Shown here: in pieces, positions 56,745 to 64,000 of the stretch
Layout: each line of letters starts with the position of its first letter
Position numbering within the stretch: position 1 is the stretch's first letter
Position numbers and translations under genes: made by a program
DNA from: Sympetrum striolatum
Taxonomy: Eukaryota > Arthropoda > Insecta > Odonata > Libellulidae
Assembly (NCBI GenBank): GCA_947579665.1
Contig: OX388350.1
Span: forward strand, 39,155,393-39,219,392
Direction of reading: 5' to 3'
Length of the DNA: 64,000 bases
Notes under the pieces: model-generated
The model's database searches: none
Seen by the model: the letters and a program-made list of their open reading frames with translations, nothing else
Told to the model about the DNA's origin: nothing

Positions 56745-56950
56745 CATTTATGTTTTTCGTTAAAGCATTCAATACACCTTGCTGGCTGACCATTTCATTC
56801 TTTACAATAGGTGCATACTCTTTTCACTTTCATTCTAGCTATTTCGGAGCCTTTTTCATTTTGTCATAACACAGAGTGCACCTTTTACGGATCTTTCGGG
56901 CCTTCCTTTCAAGTTTGGCAACATAATGTTTTCGTACATCATATTTAGTC
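56745..56950 (-). pseudogene. piggyBac C-terminal cysteine-rich remnant
   Basis: The - strand reads KYDVRKHYVAKLERKARKIR, KRCTLCYDKMK, then in a shifted frame VCTYCKE and CIEC-like pairs. These are the zinc-binding tail of a piggyBac transposase. The core is missing here. Confidence 0.7.
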
Positions 56951-56984
56951 ATCATATAGTCCTTTGCCCACATAGTCTCCCGAA

Positions 56985-57947
56985 TAGAGATGGGCGATTT
57001 GGAGCAGGGAATCGATTCAGCGAAATTGATTCGAATTGGTTTCCATGAATCAATTCACCTTAAAAATCGTATTGCTTAAATCAATTTGAATCGTCTAGTA
57101 TCGGAATCTGAATAAATTATGATAAAAACAGAATCGTGTTCATATCGTAATAACATTGGTATCAAATTCTTGGAATTCTATTGGATATTGAAGTCACCTG
57201 ATGAAAATTTTTGAACAGCGATTTGAGATACCTATTACTGCCACAAATTACTAGTATAAAATGTCCTAATGAATGCAGTGAAAATCTATTACATAAGAAG
57301 ATTTACATATTGTTAAAAGGAAGAAGGGAAATAACAACAGATAATACTAAAAAACTATGTATGTTTATAAATTAACAAAAAGGACTGCATGAGAGTTCCA
57401 GGAATTGGATGCGAAGGATATACATCATGTTCTTCATCTACTCTCAAATATTGTGTTAAATCCATTTATATTGACGAATGTAGTTTCAATACTGAACTAT
57501 GTAATTAATTTATCATTTTATTTACCAAGCATTTTAGGTTAAATACAATTACATAATTGTCATAGCTAGTGCTTCTGCTACCACATACAGTGGTACTGCG
57601 ATCTCTTATACTTTTATTAAAAATGATTTATATATCGGCATCGAATCGCATAGGAATACTATGGTACTGCCATCTGGTATCCGATATTTAAAGATGAATC
57701 TTATTGGTATCGAATCGCATCGTAATACTACAGTACTGCCATCTGGTATCCAATACTTAAAGATGAATCGATTCTCATTGAATTGCATCGGAATCAGAAT
57801 TAAATCGAACCAGAAGAAAAATTAGTCAGGATTCAGTTGTAAGAAAATCAAATCTGAGTCGGATTTAAAAAATCGATTCGAAAATATCGTAAATCGTATT
57901 GATAATATTGATTTTCTGATAAATTGAATCGGAATCGCCCACCACTA
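56985..57947. mobile_element. hAT-type MITE, 963 bp, perfect 8-bp TSD
   Basis: TAGAGATGGGCGATTT and the mirrored GAATCGCCCACCACTA form the ends. CTCCCGAA flanks both sides (56977-56984 and 57948-57955), the 8-bp target duplication of hAT elements. Confidence 0.92.
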
Positions 57948-57954
57948 CTCCCGA

Positions 57955-58070
57955 AATGTTTGAGAGAATGTTCTGGCAGGATAGCTCAATGGACAGAGCA
58001 CCTGAATGGCAATCAGGAGAACAGGGTTTGTTTCCCGGTCCCATCAGATTTTTTTCAAGTCTACTCTTCC
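57955..58070 (+). repeat. tRNA-like end of the tRNA-ended repeat, duplicate copy
   Basis: GGATAGCTCAATGGACAGAG, then CACCTGAATGGCAATCAGG and a decayed B-box (GGTTTGTTTCC). The counterpart is at 31935-32050. Confidence 0.7.
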
Positions 58071-58146
58071 TTGTTATTTATCCTGGCAGCACACTATCTC
58101 GTGCAAGTAACCAATACCCAATTTCCTTGTTTTTCATTCGAGTCTT

Positions 58147-59489
58147 AAAATTTTTGCCAGCCTGTCTTATATAAGCCCTGTTGAAATTATGCAAGTAATG
58201 TTATACCTGATTAAAAAAATATTTATGATTTAAAACACACTCTAAGAGTTAATGCTACAATAATATGATGAATGTAATATTTTTCTATGTCTTTGCTACC
58301 AAGTGGAGAAAATTAATCATGCACTTGTACATTCCTGGCCAAAATTAACGCAGCACCTCCCTAGCGATCCTTACGGCCGGTGCTGCGTTAATTTTGGCCA
58401 GGACTGTACATTATGCAGAGTATAAACAAATTTTAAGAAACAGCATACTTATCCAAATCCTCCTCCTCCCTAGGATATGACCAACATCTCTTTGCCATTT
58501 TGTATTGATCAATTTCGTCAATCCATGAAAATTTCCTTGGGGTTGCAGCTATCTTCTTTTCTCCTACCTCTCCTGCCAAATACTGACCCAGCATTTCCAT
58601 TTCTTTTCGGCATTTCTCCTCATCATCTGCTCCCATCAAAACTTCATCCATTTTAAGTTTTCCTTAAACAAGAAATGAAGATAAATAATTAAGCTAAGAG
58701 GAAAACATGGTAAAATATTGAAATATAAAATGCAATTTGATGAAACACACCACGCCTGAACACAGGGGAGCTAGTATCGAGCACACTTCCATCGGAGCTT
58801 CCTGATACTTCGGCTAGGGAGACAGTAGGCTTGTTGAGCAGTCGTTGTGAAATCCGCTTAACAGGAACAACTGTATTTCTAGTTTTTAAATTTCTGCCAG
58901 CCTGTCCTATATAAGCCCTGTTAAAATTACGCAAGTAATGTTATACCTGATTAACAAAATATTTATGATTTAAAATACACTCTCAGAGTTAATGCTACAA
59001 TACATGATGAATGTAATATTTTTCTATGTCTTTGATACCAAGTAAAGAAAAATTAATCATGCACTCGTACATTATGCAGCGTATAAACAAATCTTAAGAA
59101 ACAGCATACTTATACAAATTTTCCTTCTCCCTAGGATATGGTTGAGCTATGGAGAGAGTAGGCTTGTTGAGCAGTTGTGGTGAAATTCGCCTAAGAGGAA
59201 TAACTTTATTTGCAACCTTTTTAGGGCCTCTTCCTTTATCAATTTCTGCAGTATCGATCTTTGTCTTTCGCTCTCTCATTGGGTATGGGGAAGTCCTTTT
59301 ATTTGGAGATTTTTTCCTGAAATAAATACCATCATTCATTTTATGAGCTGGAGGGGTATAAATACAAGTAAAATAATCGAGCATTAGCTTGGTTAACATG
59401 GCACTCCAACCCCAAGGTCTCAGGTTTGACTCCTGGTTAATCAGACTTATTGATTAGGAAATGGGTGAATTTGTCTGTCCATTGTTATT
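58147..59489. repeat. Local duplication with exon 4/5 rearrangement
   Basis: Unit A (58147-58880) and unit B (58881-59489) both start with the CTGCCAGCCTGTCCTATATA-type sequence that follows exon 5. Unit A keeps exon 5 and the 3' half of exon 4. Unit B keeps the 5' part of exon 4 fused to the last codons of exon 5, with intron 4 deleted. Confidence 0.85.
58330..58406. mobile_element. 77-bp palindromic MITE, second copy
   Basis: It is nearly identical to 5814-5890. Copy 1 at about 32297-32310 reads CACTTGTACATTATGCAG without it, so the insertion into TA is directly visible. Confidence 0.95.
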
Positions 59490-60182
59490 GTTTATATCTA
59501 TCTATCAGCGAAATCTGAATATCTTGTATCTAACAGCAAAATTTTAAGAATATTTTCAATACTTTTTCCATTTTTGAGGACCCTGTCGATATGATGTCAA
59601 CTTGAAATTTGTGTTATAAACATGCTTGCAGAATGCAAGCAACATTTTACTCATAAATTAATAAGTATAGCCATTTGATACAATAAATCAATTCAAATTG
59701 TATGCAGACTGCAATTAAATGATAAAAGTAATGAAAAACATGTTAAAAGTTAACCCATACGATTTTTTTTAAATATTTAGGTGCATCAAATTTGATTTAT
59801 TATAACGAAAATCTTAAGTCAATAAATAGTTAATAACTCATAAAAAATGTACGCAACATTAATGAGATTTGGCTCCAATGAAGCCATGTGATACCATAAT
59901 TTAATTTATATTGTATGCAGACTGCAATTAAATGATATAAAGTAATGAAAATCACGTTAAATTTTAAAAATCTGATGTGGCCAGCACATGACTTTCTCCA
60001 TATATAAGATGTAAATATTTATCTACGACAGTATTTTCGAACTCTATATTCCATCTAAACTTGGAACATGAGTGATTAATTTATATATTATTATCTTTGA
60101 CGTCACAAACATTATAAATAATGTTTTTCGGTACATGATCGATGAATAACGATGAAATTGGCCTTTCGCCCATAGAGCCCAC
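59490..60182. repeat. Diverged repeats beyond the duplication
   Basis: 59565-59655 matches 12180-12265 (CGATATGATGYCRACWTGAA, then GCTTGCAGNATGCAAGCAAC and ATTTTACTC). 59660-59890 is the reverse complement of 36155-36345, with a partial direct copy at 59895-59985. The rest (60000-60182) is unrecognised. Confidence 0.65.
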
Positions 60183-60324
60183 AAGGAACATTAACGGAGT
60201 GTTACTCACCGATTTCATTCAAACTCAGTAGATTCAGAGCTGATGGTGAAAAAATAAAATCTGTGAAATCATTCGTTCCCTCGTGACCTAGGAGCCGAGA
60301 TATTCGAGGTCAAAAATTGCAAAC

Positions 60325-60440
60325 TGACCACCCGGGCCCCTCGCTAAGACGCCGTACTCCTAGACGCGGATACCGGGCGGGAGTGCCGATGCAGTCGCCG
60401 CGATAACGAAGCGCGGTCGGAAATTCGAATGGTTTTCGGC
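60325..60440. other. GC/CpG-rich subterminal block (mirrored at 63230-63340)
   Basis: Strings such as ACCCGGGCCCCTCGC and GCGGATACCGGGCGGGAGTG stand out from the AT-rich surroundings. The block occurs in both arms of the element. Confidence 0.75.
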
Positions 60441-60705
60441 GGTTTTCATTCTACAATTAGTAAAGAATGAAATAAATTTCGATTACATGAATTAAAATTT
60501 GATTTGTATTTACTTCGTATTTTTAAACACAAAAGAGAATTTAAAAAAAATCTTTGAAACACAGATTAAGTTCACAGTCAGCATTCACTTTATGAAGGTT
60601 GTATTCCCACATACAGTTCGTCTTGTACATTTTCGCATCGACTTTCATAAATATTTTCATTAAAACAATGCTGCACCGGAGTGAGAAGAGAGTCGGGGTG
60701 CTGCT

Positions 60706-61056
60706 CTATATATCCTGCTTTGAACCACGCGCACTTAATAACATTTTTAAATCTGGGGCCTGGAATTGAAAATGCGTAAGGGATTGCAATTTTAGGATAC
60801 CAACCCTCTGAAAAAGGGAAATGTCTAGTTGATCTAACAGCACTCGATCAGAAACCTTCCGCACGAAGTCTTTCCACATTCTAAAAAAATACACATCCAG
60901 TGGCTGAATAAGTCCCGTGGTCTTTGGAGGAATCAATTTAATGTCCAGAAACTTATTTTGCAGTTTCGCTTTTTCTATGAATTCCCGATCATTGTTGGAT
61001 CCCCAGGAATCCACTAAAAGAATGCACCTGTCTTTCATGCACGGGAAAGAACACAT
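60706..61056 (-). pseudogene. Transposase C-terminus, left arm copy
   Basis: It reads DRCILLVDSWGSNNDREFIE, KLIPPKTTGLIQPLDVYFFR and MWKDFVRKVSDRVLLDQLDI, the second and third acidic motifs of a pogo-related DDE family with DSW in place of DNA. It stops at KQDI before the usual tail. Confidence 0.8.
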
Positions 61057-61654
61057 TTAAATAATCTCGCATTAAAATATTTTAATTATTTTAATCACTA
61101 ACCGGTGTGTGTGTGTAAATAGCCTTTCTTATTCCCCGGTATTCCAAGAAAACAAGAAAGGAAAAACCGCACCTTTTGAGTGCTCTCAAAAGAATAGAAA
61201 ATTTTGTTAATTTCCAGTTTGGTTCACGGATTGCTCGGACACCCAGGCCTGCATTCGTTGCTGTTGAAACTCATCGCGTATAGCTTTCGGTCATTTTTCT
61301 TCTAGTCATTTTTGCTATTGGACTTTTGATCGGATAGTTTTCTATCATTTTCTACTTCATACATCGTCATGGCGATAAATGTACGGAACGTTTTAAAATT
61401 GTAGGGAAAAAAATTTGCCTCGGCAACTACGTATTCGAAACCAACGGAGAAGGGAATGGATCTTGCAGAAAGGTTAGCATGTAAGTATTTCACGCGTTAG
61501 ATCAATAATTCGTATACAAGTAAATGACATTACTTTGTTTCCCTCGTGTCATTATTTTGGTGAATCATAATTAAACTGGATCCTTAAATCATTAATTACA
61601 ATAACTCCTGTAATTAATAATAATAAGTAATTAGAGTAAGTCCCGCCTTCAAGG

Positions 61655-63090
61655 AGACGAATATTTTTGTGATATCGAAGAAGATTTGGTGTTTGACTTG
61701 GGTAATGGAAGAGATGAGACAGTTGAAGAAGACATCAGCAGTGAGTCCCAGGGAGAACAAGATGATACATCTTCTACTTCTCCTTCATCTTCAACGTCTT
61801 ATGAAGCTTCCCCCATTAAGAAAAGGAAACCAGAACCATCGATGCATTAGAAGAGAATGGCTGTTGACTTTTGGAAGTCTGGGAAGAAAGGGCCATTGAA
61901 GTTGGATACAGTTCGACACAACTTCAGTTTCGTAGCCAGCAAAATGCAGTTATATCGCTACGAAAAGTAGATTATGGAAGCTGGTTCGTTGAAAGAAAAG
62001 TTTAAAGTAATACGCTCTGGTCTTCTTTCCCGCTTCAAGGCAGCTAAAGATCAGCACTTGATCGTTCATGACAGAGACTTACGTAGGTGGGCACTGGAAG
62101 AAGATTAAAAAAATGGAACATAGTATCCCTAATTTTAAAGCAACATGTCTGGCTATGAAAATGAAAAAGGGCCAACAAGATAGTTTCAAGGAAAGTGACA
62201 AAGGTTGTTTCTAAAAAAATATTCTTTGGAACAACGCTCTATTATCGAAAAATCCAAGAAATTCGTGGAAGAAGTGAGGCGTGTGATCCGAGAAAGTGGT
62301 GCATCGCAACAGCTAAATACCGATCAGAGCGGTTTTAAAAAGAAGTTCATTCCGGCTGTACGATAGAATTTCGAGGTACAAAAACAGTGGAATCAGTCGC
62401 CCAGTCTATACATACAACTACACACTCTTATACGATTCAGCCAACAAAATCGGTAGAGGGTAAACTTCTCTCCCCTCTTCTTATCTGTTTACAGGAGAAA
62501 GATGGTTTATTCCCAAAAATATAAGCATCTTTAAAATTTTAAATGTCTATGTAATGGCGTCGACATCTGGCATGTTAACAAAAAATATTTTAATGCGGGA
62601 TTATTTAAATGTGTTCTTTCCCGTGCATGAAAGACAGGTGTATTCTTTTAGTGGATTCCTGGGGATCCTACAATGATCGGGAATTCATGGAAAAAGTGAA
62701 ACTGCAAAATAAGTTTCTGGACATTAAATTGATTCCTCCAAAGACCACGGGACTTATTCAGCCACTGGATGTGTATTTTTTTAGAATGCGGAAAGACTTC
62801 GTGCGGAAGGTTTCTGATCGAGTGCTGTTAGATCAACTAGACATTTCCCTTTTTCAGAGGGTTGGTATCCTAAAATTGCAATCCCTTACGCATCTTAAAT
62901 TCCAGGCCCCAGATTTAAAAATGTTATTAAGTGCGCGTGGTTCAAAGCAGGATATATAGAGCAGCACCCCGACTCTCTTCTCACTCCGGTGCAGCATTGT
63001 TTTAATGAAAATATTTATGAAAGTCGATGCGAAAATGTACAAGACGAACTGTATGTGGGAATACAACCTTCATAAAGTGAATGCTGACTG
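61655..63090 (+). pseudogene. DDE transposase, main copy, decayed
   Basis: It has an acidic/serine N-terminus (ISSESQGEQDDTSSTSPSSS), a basic stretch (SPIKKRKPEP), then a DNA-binding-like region (VDFWKSGKKGPLKLDTVRHN, LLSRFKAAKDQHLIVHDRDL). The core follows: LNTDQSGFKKKF (first Asp), ILLVDSWGSYNDREFMEKVK and TTGLIQPLDVYFFR. In another frame the tail reads AGYIEQHPDSLLTPVQHCFN. Stops (for example near 61848 and 61967) and at least three frameshifts break it. The family is pogo-related by motif; the exact clade is not assigned. Confidence 0.78.
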
Positions 63091-63486
63091 TGAACTTAAT
63101 CCGTGTTTCAAAGATTTTTTTAATAATTCTCTTTTGTGTTTAAAAATACGAAGTAAATACAAATCAAATTTTAATTCATGTAATCGAAATTTATTTCATT
63201 CTTTACTAATTGTAGAATGAAAACCGCCGAAAACCATTCGAATTTCCGACCGCGCTTCGTTATCGCGGCGACTGCATCGGCACTCCCGCCCGGTATCCGC
63301 GTCTAGGAGTACGGCGTCTTAGCGAGGGGCCCGGGTGGTCAGTTTGCAATTTTTGACCTCGAATATCTCGGCTCCTAGGTCACGAGGGAACGAATGATTA
63401 CACAGATTTTATTTTTTCACCATCAGCTCTGAATCTACTGAGTTTGAATGAAATCGGTGAGTAACACTCCGTTAATGTTCCTTGCC

Positions 63487-64000
63487 AGAGCGCCCACAAA
63501 GAAAATAATCAGCAACTTCCGGTTTATCAGTATTTCCTGAATAACTCCTAAACAATCAGTGATACAAAAATATGTTTCAAACAAAAGATATATTGAATTT
63601 CATTTTTTAAAACGTTTGTAAATAATAGTATATACCTAAATATAATATTTATGGAGATATTTTGAAAACCGGAAATGAGCTTTGATGAATGAAGCTCGGC
63701 TTCCGGTTAACCGATTTACTCCAAAAACTAATCAACTCTAACAATATCAACCAAAATACTATATATGAAATTTGGTGTAGATACAACGAATAGTTTTCAT
63801 GTTAGAGCGCCCACAAAGTACAAAACAGCTACTTCCGGTTTATCGGTTTTTCACGAATAACTCCTAATCAACCGGTGATACAAAAATATGTTAAATACAA
63901 AAGTTATAGTAAATTATATTTTTTAAAACTTTTATAAGTAATACAATATACGTATATATCATATTTATGGAGATATTTTGAAAACCGGAAATGAGCTTTG
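63487..64000 (+). repeat. Satellite with a 317-bp period
   Basis: AGAGCGCCCACAAAG starts units at 63487 and 63804. The second unit matches the first through CTACTTCCGGTTTATC, ATGGAGATATTTTGAAAACC and GGAAATGAGCTTTG to the window end. Each unit has a mirrored AACCGGAAATGAGCTT / AAGCTCGGCTTCCGGTT pair. The array continues beyond the window. Confidence 0.85.

Larger units (their letters stand above)
44160..59316 (-). pseudogene. Partial WDR76 duplicate, exons 4-12
   Basis: The exons are 59316-59110 (a fused 4/5 exon), 58799ish-58759 region (the 3' half of exon 4), 58662-58449 (5), 54023-53884 (6), 52034-51826 (7), 49111-49075 (8), 47990-47852 (9), 47454-47231 (10, minus 27 nt), 45912-45794 (11) and 44315-44160 (12). 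Exons 6-12 have open frames and GT/AG sites. The exon 11 donor changed from GTCAGT to GTATTT but still works on paper. Exons 1-3 and the promoter are not found. In exon 7 there are 3 amino-acid changes in 69 codons against about one silent change, which argues for relaxed selection. I call it a pseudogene, but transcription from elsewhere is possible. Confidence 0.8.
42710..59489. repeat. Segmental duplication, copy 2 (16.8 kb)
   Basis: It is a direct-orientation copy of 8581-33051. The left junction is CTGATGAT|CACATTCC. The right end diverges after CCATTGTTATT into repeat sequence. It contains partial WDR76, with insertions at 50370-50864 and 58330-58406 that are missing from copy 1. Confidence 0.93.
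60183..63483. mobile_element. DDE transposon relic with 0.9-kb inverted arms
   Basis: The arms at 60183-61083 and about 62594-63483 are mirror images at roughly 97 % by eye. They begin AAGGAACATTAACGGAGTG and contain a GC-rich block and the transposase C-terminus. The 1.5-kb spacer holds the N-terminal two-thirds on the + strand only. So the coding end exists twice, in opposite orientation. Confidence 0.88.

Overview
The window is nuclear DNA of an arthropod, most likely an insect. It is AT-rich, has spliced genes with long introns, and is heavily loaded with transposons. It carries an eclosion hormone gene with a textbook arthropod promoter: a TATA box 31 bases before a TCATTC initiator. I see no bacterial gene layout, no CRISPR array, no rRNA and no convincing functional tRNA gene.

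Left end (1-8580). An inverted pair of tRNA-derived SINEs and a broken LINE reverse transcriptase are followed by a complete eclosion hormone gene on the + strand (TATA box 3290, leader exon 3321-3358, coding exons 4031-4069 and 5460-5696). A 77-bp MITE and two unclassified interspersed repeats follow.

Centre (8581-38300, - strand). This holds a complete WDR76/CMR1-type WD40 gene, assembled by hand as 12 coding exons (start 38094, stop 10089, 602 residues). It reads through every splice phase and has a TATCGATA (DRE) element upstream. Its introns hold a Tigger/jerky-like element with a SINE inside it, a mariner, several TA-flanked MITEs, hAT-like MITEs, a fold-back insertion, two piggyBac relics, and a six-unit tandem array whose units each carry a pol III B-box-like sequence.

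Segmental duplication. Bases 8581-33051, which hold WDR76 exons 4-12, are present again in the same orientation at 42710-59489. The second copy lacks exons 1-3 in this window, has an in-frame 27-nt deletion in exon 10, and has a scrambled exon 4/5 region. Exons 6-12 stay open with usable splice sites. Because the copies are close, they serve as each other's empty site. This dates and delimits four insertions: the mariner and a fold-back element in copy 1, and a 495-bp MITE and the 77-bp MITE in copy 2.

Right end (59490-64000). Diverged repeats are followed by a DDE-transposon relic with about 0.9-kb inverted arms that contain its own transposase C-terminus, and then a 317-bp-period satellite that runs off the window.

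The most unusual signals are a recurrent repeat bounded by inverted tRNA-like sequences, the B-box tandem array, the coding-sequence long-TIR element next to the satellite, and the exon shuffling inside the partial WDR76 duplicate.
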